This document shows positions 20,776-32,100 of a stretch of DNA of 64,000 nt, in pieces. The stretch comes from Coptis chinensis (Eukaryota > Streptophyta > Magnoliopsida > Ranunculales > Ranunculaceae). The notes under the pieces are model-generated. The model ran no database searches. It worked only from the letters and a program-made list of their open reading frames with translations, and was not told the DNA's origin. The DNA is taken from contig CM027378.1 of assembly GCA_015680905.1 (NCBI GenBank), positions 103,251,501 to 103,315,500 of the forward strand, in the 5' to 3' direction. How positions within the stretch are numbered: the stretch's first letter is position 1; the number at the start of each line of letters is the position of its first letter. Made by a program: the position numbers and the translations under genes.

Positions 20776-23700
20776 ATCGTCTTATTGGTGCTTTCTTCTG
20801 GGATTGGGGCATTGCATCAGTGGGATAGGTTCATAACTTTATAATGTTTTTAATGTCGGCCCAAAACTGAAACCCTCTTCCATTTATGTGGTTAAACTGT
20901 ATTCTAGAATTCAATCAAAACAATGGTATTGTTGTAGAAGTAGACCAAGTACCCAAGAAATCAAGAATGTATTTGTTTGTCACCTGATTCACACGTTCCT
21001 CAAAACCGACTCCCTCTTTGGTGGTCGTAATAGAATAAGTCTTTGTGGTTATAATTTGCCGATATTTGGTAATATTCTTCAATGGAAACTTCAACTTTTC
21101 AATCAACCAGCACAGTTATTGAAGCTGTCATAAAAAACTATTAATATTGAGTAGTTGAGAATGCTTCCAGTGACGTCAGTCTCTCTTTTTTCTCTCAGAC
21201 TGACACATCAGATTTTACATAAAAAAATAAATTCTACGTCATTTTTTGCAGATTTCAATTGTTCGTAGCCCAAAATAATTAAAAGCCTCTTTCTCTACTC
21301 TTTTTTCAATTCTATAAAACATTTCCAACTCTCCAAAAAAAAAAATTCATCTCTTCACAAAAGTCAGCTATGTTAGCCACACTACCCATTTGATTTGCTG
21401 TAGATTTGAATTTGTATTCGAGCAAAACTCAGCTAATCTGATGGCGATTGATAATGGGATTGAGAGTGAGAGACAGACTAACCATGACACAACCATTCTT
21501 TCCAATCATCGAGTAATAGGGGGGTTCAACACGATTATTTCTCACTAATGTTTCTACTTCTTGAAATTTCAGATTCAAGTCCTTCAAATCGACATGTATA
21601 AGGTTTTTCTTCTTAGGCTGGAGTATCATGAATTCTACTGATGGTGGACCTGCATTTCAGGTTTGTTGATTTTTTTTTTATATTCTCAAGTGTTTGAGTT
21701 GAATTATAGACGAATGAACATAAATTGCACACCTGCAGTAGTTTAGCTATGTTCTTAAAAAACGTTTATCCAAGATGTACTGAACCTGATTTAATTGTTT
21801 GCACCTTCAAAGTCCCTTCTAGACTCACTGTAAGACGAGCCCCATCTCTTAAATGAATTTTTTTTTTTTTTTTTTTTTTTTTTTTCCATTTTCATGGTTT
21901 TTAAGACATGTTAAATGAATTTTTTTTTTTTACCATTTTCATGGTTTTTAAGACATGTTATTATTCTAAATTCATTATTAGCCAAATTAAGCCGTTTTTT
22001 TTTGTCACGGAACAATGAGTTTGTGAGCAGTGTATATTGATTGAACTTATTGGGTAAGTCGTTTGTTTACTAATTGTTGCATCAATTTTCAGTTATATAC
22101 TATAAATAAATTGGATACTATATGATAATCGAGTGCATCTCTTATTGGCAAACCTGTTGTGCATGTAAAATCCTACACCAAAAGGCAAATCCTTTGGTAA
22201 TTTTGGACAGGAAGTATTTCTTTTACTTTTTAGTGCTACAAGTTTGTTAGGGTTAGGAAGGCCATCTGCTTTAAAATTAGAGGTAGACTTTACCTTCTTT
22301 GTCCCCTTTACAAAATTGCGAAGTTGCTCATCATGAGGAGGTAAGAAGTAATTACGGTCTTGATTCAAGTGAAGACTAGCTAGGTGTCTGCTTCTGTATA
22401 TGTCTTTGCACAGACATGAGCAAACGTAAGACATGAAAAACTATTAGCCAATCTTTCTATAGCCTTACTGAGAGTCTGAGACTAAGACGCTACCAAGATG
22501 GCTTCCTTATTCGTGTAAGTATATGAGTCGCTACTAAGGAAACAGAAGTGGGAAAATAAACTGAATTAAAGAAGGCAAAAGTGAGGTACATGACAGAGTA
22601 ACAAACCCCTTTGTAGATTTTGTTCTGTTTTGTCCCATCCTTTTAGCTTGAGAACCGCAGACGGGCTATAATCTGTTGAAGCATCTACCCTTTTTTTTGC
22701 TTACATTTGTTTTGATTCGTCCTCTTGCTTACGAAAGTGTAATGGACCTACTTTGGAAATAAAATAAAAATTACTTAAAGGGAGCATTAACAAAAGCTAA
22801 ATCTCCCTATTTTATTATGCTCATTTAAAATCACTAAGTGAATTTTTGACACACCTTTCGTTCCAACATAACGGTAAGACAATAATACCGCAATGCAGGT
22901 AAGTTGTTTAATGGATTAAAAAGAAAGGATGACCAAGGTTCCTAGCCGTTATCAAAATGAATAGTGGTTTAAGTAGCTCCATTCTTTAAGCAAAACTGAT
23001 GAATATGCTACCGGCTCTTATTGTTAAGTTAAACCGGTGAATGTCTTTGAAAGTAATCCGGCTCTATCACTAAGCAAAACAGATAAGTGTGCTAAAGCGG
23101 CTCTATTGTTAAGCAAACCGATGAATGTGCAACCGGGCCTTTTCTTAATTACCATAATGTTTGGCACTATATTGATTTCTGAATCATTTGTGCGAGAATG
23201 CAACTGGAAATTTTTCTTTAGGTGCCATTGCAAATCTAATTGATGAGGTTGGAGGTGTTTGTAGTTCATATTGAGGGTCTTCGGTTAATGTTTCAAAGTG
23301 GACATGTCAATTTCCTTCCTGTCAACTGCCAAGATCTATGTAAGATAGACATTCCTTGACTCTTTCAATGTTCTTTCTTTTTCTTCAAGAAGTTAATGGC
23401 GTAATATATAGAGTTGGAAATCAAGAGCACCATCGGACATAGATCATGTGTTCCTTCTAGCAATCTCATCTGAACTACGCTGTATGAAATGAATTATGAC
23501 CAAGCTTTTTTCCTATTTCTATGGAAAATTTCGTAAGTAGGGCATGTAACGTACACGTGGTTATACTAATATTGCTCTTGAAATGGCAGGATGAGTTGGA
23601 GATAATAACAGCCCACCAAAACTTTTGTTTTAACAGACAAAATGGATGAATTCATTTATGTGCTTTCCAAGACGGACTACAGAGAAGTACACAACTCCTT

Positions 23701-24034
23701 TCCAAGATGGACCACAGAAAAGTACACATCCATATTGCGCTCCAAATGCTGAAGGACTTGCATAGGATTTTGGGCTGGTGTATTTCTTCAGGACCTTTGT
23801 ATCTGTTTAGGGTTAAGTGTGAAGACTTAGCCCTTGCAATGTACTAACGCTTAATCCAACAGTTCTAAAATATTACAAGGCATGCATTACTTATGCTATT
23901 TTATACTTTTTTTTTCCAGAAATTATTGTTAGTTGTTAACTCAAACTATGATCTGTCCCAAACTCCCAATGATGTTGTCTTAACATACATGCAGGCAAGC
24001 TATTCATACTAAAATCATGCAATGAGGCTACATT
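20776..24034. other. Spacer with small local duplications, no gene identified
   Basis: No exon chain was recognised over these 3.2 kb. A ~70-bp unit with a poly-T run and CCATTTTCATGGTTTTTAAG is duplicated at 21855-21960. A minus-strand frame at 22434-22093 (KSKRNTSCPKLPKDLPFGVG) looks coding-like but is unknown to me. The 22970-23145 region holds a degenerate tandem repeat, listed separately. Confidence 0.35.
22965..23145. repeat. Degenerate ~55-bp tandem repeat
   Basis: Three to four imperfect units contain GGCTCTATTGTTAAGCAAAC followed by GATGAATGTGC and an ACCGG piece. Examples are GCTCTTATTGTTAAGTTAAA, GGCTCTATCACTAAGCAAAA and GGCTCTATTGTTAAGCAAAC. It has no coding meaning that I can see. 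Confidence 0.5.
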
Positions 24035-24230
24035 GAGTTTGGTAGCCTCCCTCATCTTCATTCGCTTGAAATTTGCGGAAATTCATTAGATGCTTTTCTA
24101 ATGCAATTGCTGCAAAACCTTACTTCTGTACGTACTTTGGTGATCAAGGACGGCGAAGAACTAATAAGTCTACCTGTGGGAATAAAATGTCTCACAGCAC
24201 TAACGTGGCTGTACACCAAAGCGTTGTGGA
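24035..24230 (+). pseudogene. Leucine-rich-repeat fragment of an NLR-type resistance gene
   Basis: The plus-strand frame from 24041 gives GSLPHLHSLEICGNSLDAFL, then LQNLTSVRTLVIKDGEELIS and LPVGIKCLTALTWLY. This is the repeating pattern of plant NLR leucine-rich repeats (LxxLxxLxIxxC...L.SLP.G). No NB-ARC, TIR or CC domain and no start codon are nearby, so it is a fragment of about two and a half repeats. NLRs recognise pathogen effectors; this piece cannot. It lies 0.7 kb upstream of an equally isolated PP2C exon on the same strand and upstream of Helitron-type termini, so capture by a Helitron is plausible. Confidence 0.65.
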
Positions 24231-24950
24231 TAGTTGGATTCTTTTCCGGAGGGATTAGAAAAGCTCGGGCGGTAACATAGCTAATGATTGAGGGATTACC
24301 GATGCTAACATCTCTGCTTGATCCTACCACATTTACTTGACCCTCCAGAGAGACATTAGAACTCAAAGACTGTCCAAAATTGGAAATATCAGCCGCGCAA
24401 TTTCAGCATCTCATTTCTTTATACAAAAGTTTTCTTTTTCAGATGATTTTTTTTCAATAGATATACAAAAGTCTTCTGATTTATACAAAATCACAAAGCT
24501 AGCTATTGATCAATCATACAATTGTTATAACGTGGATTTGTGATGATATTTTCATGGTGTGTTTTCTTCCAATTTGATTTTCACACTGCAATTTGTCAAT
24601 TCTTTTTGGTATTCTAAGAGTATTCTCGAAAGAAAAAAAGAAAGTATATGTATGTAAACTGTTGAACTATTTTATGCCAGTATGGCGATCGATATCTTAG
24701 ATGACCTTTACCTTTCCTCTGTTCTAACCGACCTAAAGTTAGACTAAAGGGGGTGACTTCTTTCAAATAATTAACTTAAAAGGGGTTCATGACGATAATG
24801 GGATCTAAATACAACAGCAATGCGATAGTGGCAGTCCAGTTGACCGTTGTTCTGAAGCCCGACTTACCCAATATGACTTTCTATATACCAGTCTTAACAG
24901 TGTGATAGTATAGTGTTGACTTTAATTCCTACTTCTCTCTATTTGTGTAG

Positions 24951-25174
24951 GGGAAGCTGTACGAATCAAAAGGTGTAGAGGAAGGCTTTTTGCCATGCAA
25001 AATGAACCAGAAGTGCCTCGGGTTTGGTTGCCATTTGATTATGCCCCTAGATTAGCAACCAGAAGGGCCTTCGGAGATTTTTGTTTGAAAGATTACAAGG
25101 TGATCTCTATACTTGAATTTTCTTATATGCTACTAACAAAGAGGGATCAATTCATTGTTCTTGCATTTGATGGG
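24951..25174 (+). pseudogene. Isolated exon of a protein phosphatase 2C gene
   Basis: The exon is bounded by TTTGTGTAG at 24950 and GTAAGT at 25175. It reads GEAVRIKRCRGRLFAMQNEP, EVPRVWLPFDYAPRLATRRA, FGDFCLKDYKVISIL and FIVLAFDG. It matches the PP2C segment that normally reads SPGLAMARAFGDFCLKD and ends VLATDG before an intron. The conserved metal-site DG is kept but the preceding Thr is replaced by Phe, and SPGLAMARAFGD is degraded to APRLATRRAFGD. No upstream DGHG exon or downstream exon was seen. PP2Cs remove phosphate from Ser/Thr; this fragment is nonfunctional. Intact splice sites suggest a genomic, not cDNA, origin. Confidence 0.85.
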
Positions 25175-25554
25175 GTAAGTATTACTTACCAAAGAAATAT
25201 TTACATATTTACATTTTTTTTGGGTGTTGTATTCATAGACGATTCCAAAAGTAACCCTAAAACAAGAAGTGCAACAACACATTCGACAAGTGGTGTAATT
25301 TGGCAATACATGTCTTCTTTCTAAAAGCATTTGTGTTTGCCCAAAAATAATTATGTCTCAGACGTCTTATTCTTTCCCCAAGCAATTATAAAGACCAACA
25401 TTCCCAACTAATTTTAAAGCCCAATACACTAGAATAATAGGCTTGAACTTTTTCTTTTAAAACATTGAGTAGTTAATTAGTTCATCATCAAAATAATAGC
25501 ACAATATACAATTATATATAATATCCCAGAATAAATCAACTATTAATATAGTAA

Positions 25555-25582
25555 GCCGGCCACAGGCCGGCATATTGGCTAG
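25555..25582 (+). other. Helitron 3' terminus (copy 1)
   Basis: A perfect hairpin GCCGGCC-ACA-GGCCGGC (25555-25571) is followed after seven bases by CTAG (25579-25582) and then T. A GC-rich hairpin 8-12 bases before CTRR with T beyond is the standard 3' end of plant Helitrons. It implies that a Helitron body lies to its left, on the plus strand. Confidence 0.75.
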
Positions 25583-25988
25583 TTACTCATTAGTTGTTCA
25601 GTTTTAGGTTTTAGGTGTATTAACTAGGAATAAGCCAGATGGCACTGAAATACAAGGCTCCTATAGACTACACTCCTGCGTAAAGTTGGGACCATGGACA
25701 AAATTTCGGGCCAATTTACCAATAGTGCAACCTTTCGGGTAATCCGTGAGCGTAGCGAATTCTTGAGGTCGCTTTTCTCAAGTCACCTAAAAAACCACTT
25801 GCTACGTGTCAACCTCTCCTGTGTCTGATCGTACCTCCAAATAACACTTCTTTTTTGTCTGACCATAACCCCCCCCCCCCTCGAACTTTTTCTTTTAAAA
25901 CATTGAGTAGTTAATTAGTTCATCATCAAAATAATAGCACAATATACAATTATAATAGCCCAAAATAAATCAACTATTAATATAGTAA

Positions 25989-26016
25989 GCCGGCCACAGG
26001 CCGGCATATTGGCTAG
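25989..26016 (+). other. Helitron 3' terminus (copy 2, in the tandem duplicate)
   Basis: Same hairpin and CTAG as at 25555-25582, 434 bp downstream. Because flanking sequence is duplicated too, this copy arose by segmental duplication, not by a second transposition. Confidence 0.72.
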
Positions 26017-26310
26017 TTACTCATTAGTTGTTCAGTTTTAGGTTTTAGGTGTATTAACTAGGAATAAGCCAGATGGCACTGAATTACAAGGCTCCTACAG
26101 ACTACACTCCTACGTAAAGTTGGGACCATGGATAAAATTTCGGGCCAATTTACCAATAGTGCAACCTTTCGGGTAATCCGTGAGTGTAGCGAATTCTTGA
26201 GGTCGCTTTTCTCAAGTCACCTAAAAAACCACTTGCTACTTGTCAACCTCTCCTGTGTCTGACCGTACTCCCAAATAACACTTCTTTTTTGTCTGACCGT
26301 AACGCCCCCC

Positions 26311-27640
26311 CTCTTTTCTTATTTTCTCCTATCTTAGCCTCCCAATCGTCTCTCTATTCTCGCTCTCGGATTCGCCTAAAAATCTGCAAGTTGGAAATAG
26401 CTTTACAGATGGTGTGACGCAGGTATTCAATCCTCCAATTTTTCCTCTATTCTCGCTCTCGGATTCGCGGCTCTCTCTCTCTCTCTATTTTCAGTAGGTA
26501 AGAGATTTAAGTATATTCGTTCTCTCTCTCTATTTTCCGGTAATCAGTATATTCGTTTCTCTCTCTCTCTCTATTTTCCGGTGGCAAACGTAAGATTTCA
26601 ATGTTTCATTCATGTTACATTTTTTTTTTGTGAAAACAAAATAGTGTTAAACTTAGGGCCAGTTCTTTATTTATCTCTCCTTAGAATTCACATTCGGTTA
26701 TATGTTGTTTCAATTCTCAAAAGAGATTAAAAACGTATGTTTCTAGGATACCTAACTCTTTCTCATTTAAAAGCGGTTTTCTTATATGCGGTTAAGTAAT
26801 TCATAATGCTTTCTTTTAGTGAACTTAGATGGAATCACGGACTTTTAATGCTTTTCTTTGGAAAATTGCGACCCAAAGTTGAGGCCCTCATTTTCAGAGA
26901 TCATGGCAGCACTATTTTCCGGTAATTAATATTTACATTGAAAACCCCAAAAATCATTTTGTTGATTTGGTCCCCGGTGTAACCATTTATGCAGCTTTTA
27001 AATGGTGATAATGCTTACACCGCGATTTCAGTTGTCTTCTTTTTTCAGGGTCCACTGATTAATGAAGCTGCCATACAAAAGGTTAGTTATGTTTAAACTT
27101 TGGTTTTGAACCTTCTTCCCATCCCTATTTTAACGGTATATATTTCGAAAACTGTTTTCGTATTTTTTATTCCTTAATCGCTGTAGGTTTTGAAGGATCT
27201 CTATTTCGAATTTTTCCTGTTTACATTACAGTTCCAATCAATGAATGATGTTGTTTTATTCTAGATTTTCACCCCAAAAAATTCATTTTTAAATGGAAAA
27301 GGTATCATATTCTGCCACCTTTTCTTAGATTACTTATTTGTTTATTTCAATTATGCCTTCGACCTTAATACGTTAATACTAATGAGTGTTTCAAGTCGTG
27401 TTGCTTCTTTTCTTTGATTTACAATTGGCATCACTCGTTCTGTTACACCTTGCTCGATCTGTTTTTTATATACCACTAATTTTCAATAACTCCCCATAAT
27501 GGGTTTGGGAGAGATTGTTGCTATTAGATTAGATGTATGTGTTTTGTGTGTGAATTGTGAAGTACCTAGGCTTCTTGTTCTTGGTATCATTCTTCTTCAA
27601 TCATTGATGAAATTTCAAAATTTGGTTGCTTTCATTGCTT
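26311..27640. other. CT-microsatellite-rich region, possible 5' leader of the DUF7745-like gene
   Basis: 26465-26575 holds three (CT)n runs, two of them followed by ATTTTCCGGT, with units TATATTCGTT between. A further ATTTTCCGGTAAT occurs at 26914. Splice-like sites are present (TTTTCAGGGTCCACTG at 27045), so this may be the intron-containing leader of the broken gene at 27948. No protein frame is recognisable. The frame at 27499-27729 is hydrophobic and unlike any family I know. Confidence 0.35.
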
Positions 27641-27644
27641 TGTC

Positions 27645-27875
27645 CTTCCTCTGCCTATTTTCCATGTGTATTTCTTTATATATATCATTCATGCATGTTC
27701 TACTATGTCATGTCCCAATAACCCAATAGAAAGGATGTAAGTAGTCTTACGGCTAGTGGGTTACACCACTAGTGTCGGTGTCGAAAGCCCCAACCACATC
27801 ACCAACTAGAGATCCATTAGCGTTTACACTTACGGGGAGGTTTGAAGATGTGGAACCAAGCCTTACTAGATGCAT
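27645..27875 (+). repeat. Direct repeat unit A (copy 1) upstream of the DUF7745-like gene
   Basis: About 220 bp is shared at ~95% with 35690-35905, from TTTTCCATGTGTATTTCTTT through GGAACCAAGCCTTA. It contains the perfect small hairpin CTAGTGG-GTTACA-CCACTAG at 27756-27775. The second copy has CCACTGG in place of CCACTAG. Confidence 0.9.
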
Positions 27876-27947
27876 TTAGTATAATCTACATAGACAGATT
27901 AATTTTTCTCGTATTCTAATTGAACTATTTAATTTCTATAGGAGGGA

Positions 27948-29119
27948 GTGGAGAACTTGATAATGAATACCAAAGTGCCTAATAAAGCCCTATTGGAAAT
28001 CATTAACAATGATTGGAATAGTGGTGATTGGATCAATTGGAGGCAAAAGAGTGGTATGGGAAACACACTAACTTTAGCTAAACTCGAAATCAATTGGGCT
28101 TTTATAGAAGCACTTGTTAGATGTTGGGAGCCAAATGACATGGTTTTCAAATTTGGCCCTCATCAACTTTGTCCTACACTAGAAGAATGTTCTCATCTTC
28201 TTAGCATGTCTCTTGAAGGAAACCTTGCTTTTCCCCACCTAAAAGATAGCTATATAAAGGAACTTGTTAATTTCCTGCGTATCTCCAAAAAAACTCTTGA
28301 AAAAGACACAAATGGTTAAGTGAAAACTTGCTCTCTTGATTTTCTTATCGCTAGACACTTGAATGTTGGTGATCCAAACGATAAAAAAAATTCGTTAGGG
28401 CGTGCAAATTCAAAAAAATTATGGGACATGTTCTTCTTCCGAATAACACAAACAAAATTGATGCCTCTTTATGCAAAATTATTCAAGAAGTTAGAGCTGG
28501 AAGCGTTACTATCGTACCAATGATATTAGCAGAACTTCTTATAGGTTTGACCAATTGTGTCATAAATAGACATACCAAGCTTTCAGGATGCATTCCACTT
28601 CTTCAAGTTTGGGCATATGAGCACTTATCAAATTCTTTGGTGAAAATGAAAAGTGTTGAAGATAGCAGATATAATCTTGTCAAAACAAGCATTAGCAAGC
28701 ATCCTTGTACAATTCCTAAGGATGCTAACGCATGGTACACCAGCTTAAATTCTTTGAAGACGGATGACATCAAGTGGAAATGTGATTGGCTCTTGTGTCA
28801 TAGAGATATTTATCTACATATTCCAGGTCGACAAAGTATTGTACTTGTTGGCCTTCATGGTTCCACTCCGTATGTGCCACTTCGAGTACTATGCCAGTTT
28901 GGTTGTGTTCCATTCAATTCTACCATCACTGATCTTGAAAATGACCGTGTTGATTTTACTTCTTACTCCATGAAAAAAGAAATTATATATGTCAAGACAT
29001 GGGACTAGAGTCGTCAATTTGTTTTTTCGTTTCTTCAAAACAATACCTCTACCATAAGTGAAGTAAATCACCTTGCTCCAAAGCGTAGTAGAGAATTTGA
29101 TGGAGATCAAGAAAACCCA
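27948..29119 (+). pseudogene. DUF7745-like transposon-associated gene, broken
   Basis: Frame 1 (27948-28316) starts MENLIMNTKVPNKALLEIIN and contains WAFIEALVRCWEPNDMVFKF followed by GPHQLCPTLEECSHLLSM. A TAA at 28317-28319 interrupts it, after which the same frame continues. Near 28410, within an A-run, the frame shifts to one ending at 29008, with VTIVPMILAELLIGLTNC, GCIPLLQVWAYEHLSNSL and VGLHGSTPYVPLRVLCQFG. The WxFxxALVxxWxP start and the TPYxPLRVxxQFG block recall plant proteins annotated DUF7745, related to plant-mobile-domain proteins and often found in transposons. Function is unknown. After a TAG the sequence runs into the CACTA element at 29120, and about 55 bp of it continue at 35306. 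Confidence 0.7.
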
Positions 29120-32100
29120 CACTACAAGAAAAAAGGCTTTATATCACTGTTAAAAACAGTCACAAAAAGTCTTTTGTCACTGTTTTTTTTTTTCCCCAAA
29201 ACCGTGACGGAGTGAGAGTCATTTATTTTTTTTCCAAAACCGTCACAAATATTTGTTCTAGACTAGCCTCTCTCTACCATAAAAAACGGTAACAACTGCT
29301 CAAAAACCGTCACAACAAATCATATAATTTGTGACGGTTTTAAATAAACGGTTACGCATTCATCTTTTCTAACGGTCATAAAAAGCACAATTAGTCATGA
29401 CGGTTTGGATAAAAGCGAGTGATATGTATATATTGTTTTCTTTTATTAAAAAAAAAAAAAAAAAAAACGTGAATATATATAAAACCTCCAAAATTGGGGC
29501 CCGCAAACACTCATAAACTACATATCCTGAATATAATCCATTAAATTTCAAGTAACACTCATATATATTGCTAATTCTGAACAAGTATATTATTCCCGGC
29601 AAAAGGTGCCCACAGTGCTTCCCCTCAATTTCTTTTGTGTGGAGGCTTTAATGGTAATTCAGAGCCTCATCCGTTGTATTTGTGCAAATTCTGAACTCAA
29701 AAAGTATACATCAAGATAGGAAGAAATTTATACTTCTAGAGAAACTATAACTAAATCTCATTTTCAAGACTTTAGATCATGAGGAGGAGATGCAAAAGTC
29801 TTAACCATGCATGTCAACATGTTTTCTCATTACAAAGCAGAACACATGAGAAGCCAAACATGATAAAAGCTCACCAGCTCCATTTTTGGGCCAAAGATGA
29901 GCAAATCAAAGTCTAGCCTTTTCATAAGATCCGGAGTATGGTGTTCTACAAAACAAGAAAAGGAAAAACAGCTATGAGCAATTCTTCTATCGTTGTGGAT
30001 AAACAAATGTACACAAAACAAAGTCTGATATCATGGTACTATGATGCCTAAACACAGCTTTTAACGCAACACTACACTTGGGTATGTCATTTAAAATTGC
30101 AAAAAGTGGGGAAAGTTGTTATCCAATTTCCTATTAAGATAATCGTACAATCTTTGCGACAACATACAATACCTTCTTTAGCCTTTATAGCTTGCCCCAT
30201 GGATTTGAACGACATCTTGAAGCAATGGTAATCCCATGTGGTAGTTTATTGATTTCCCATAACCCTTCAATATAAATACTTCCAAGTCATCCGTCCACTC
30301 CAATAGAGAAATATGTATATTCATCGAATTCTCATCAGCAATATACTAAAAGCAAGAAAAAATATTCAAAACAATTAAACTAAGCATAAGCCCATACAAA
30401 ACTAAAAAAAAAGGAGCAATAAATGAGACATGAGAAGCAAAAGAAAAGAATAGTGATATTTAATAGTTGAACCAAAATGCATGAACAACAAAGCACATAA
30501 ATGCTCATGTCGAGGTCTTGCCTCTATCAAATGAATACTAAATAACCAACGTTTACGATGATCTAGGCTGAACCCCATTCAATTGAAATACATTATTGAA
30601 TGAATAAATATATTTTGACGATACGGATTTGAATGAGCTTACTATCATGCCATTTTTATGCACAAACATTTTCATGAAAAGAAAAACAATATTAAGACAA
30701 AAAATTATTTGATAATAGAAAGAGAGGGAGGGCCCTAACGATCTGCCCTTTCAAAGAGGGTGAGAGCCTTTCAACATGGCAACAAAAGGAACATAACAAA
30801 ATAGTCAAAGAATCAAAGAAGAATCCACGGAATGAAGCCCTATTTTCAATGACACAATCTAGCACAATTGCAAAACTATAGTATATCTTGAAGTAGACAA
30901 CTGAAAAATGTAGCGGGGTTTATAGGTACAGATTTGAAATCTCGAAAACAGACCAAAAAAAAAATAGGACTAAGGTAATACACCAAGTTGCATGAGCTAG
31001 GTAGATTCGGAAAAATTGAAAAGACCACGAATTCACCATGTAGCGAACCTAGAGACTTAAAAAGGGCTCGCCAAATGACGGATCTCAATGCAATATTAGG
31101 TGATACACCAAGCTTTGAAAACAATAGCTTCGATTCAGATGCTCATTCGAGCAAAGTGTATGACAACAAAGAAAAAGAAACATAAAGTAACAAACAAATA
31201 AACAAACAAACAAAAGATAAAAACAAGTGGTACACAAAATGGAAATAAATATCCTTGTCAAATACAGATACCTCATAGGGGAAAAACAGTCCACAAGCTC
31301 GATCGGTTGTGTTCAACAAAGATGCTTCTGTCAAAGGAGAAACAGAAGGGTTAGTATGGCACATTACAACGAAGCCTAGAAATATGATAGTTCATTTACC
31401 TAGATTGAGGAAGAAGAAAAATAAGACATCCGTTTTGCACAATTTTTGCTAATGAAAGTCGTAAATATCTAGACCTATAATTATATATGTTAACTCACTT
31501 GCTTGCACGAAACCACAAAGTGAAGAAGTCTCATGTCTTGTAATATTAAGTGGGTACGCTTCGCTAAAGCCGAGGTAACTTCATCTAGAATAGGTTCCTT
31601 GAGTTTTTCTTCCGCAGGTTCACGGTTTTTCCCTGTAATCCCGCAATTATGTGATTAGGTTAAACAAATGAATTTAGAGCCAATTTGCTTATATTAAATT
31701 AGAATGTAATCACTCTCACCAAAAAGAAATTACTCTAAACTGTGGTACCTTGTAGCTTGCACAAGTATCAAAAACCTAAGCAATGTATCACTTGCTCGAC
31801 TCTCACTAATTACAGGGAAAAGCTCAATGTCGACCGGTCCTAAACTTCCTTTCCTTGAAACAGTCCCATCCCAAATGACACAAAGACTAGTCGATGCTTT
31901 CGAGGAACATCCGGTTGAACAAAAAGGTAGTACTAACTTTTTAAAACTAACATAATACAAAGAGAAGCTACTCAAAAACAATTTGTAATTACTTAATAGT
32001 GGGGGTCAAATAATGTGAGCACAATGAAAAGATACTCAAAAAGGCATGCAAAAAGAAGAGACTTTACAAAGAAATAGATCAATATTTTCATTCCCAAAAG

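Larger units (their letters stand above)
25442..26310. repeat. Tandem duplication of a ~435-bp segment containing a Helitron 3' end
   Basis: Units 25442-25879 and 25880-26310 are near-identical head-to-tail copies. They start GAACTTTTTCTTTTAAAACA and end in a C-run (25869-25879) or GCCCCCCC (26304-26310). Differences are a few substitutions and a small deletion (TATATAATATCCCAG against TATAATAGCCCA). Each copy holds one GCCGGCC-ACA-GGCCGGC hairpin followed by CTAG. High identity implies a fairly recent duplication. Confidence 0.9.

Noticed and set aside
22093..22434. Minus-strand frame with KSKRNTSCPKLPKDLPFGVG
   Set aside because: Composition looks protein-like, but I recognise no family, there are no supporting splice sites or neighbouring exons, and it may be chance.
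25555..26016. The spaced GCCGGCC hairpins as a CRISPR-like array
   Set aside because: Only two copies inside a segmental duplication in a plant nuclear sequence; they fit Helitron termini.
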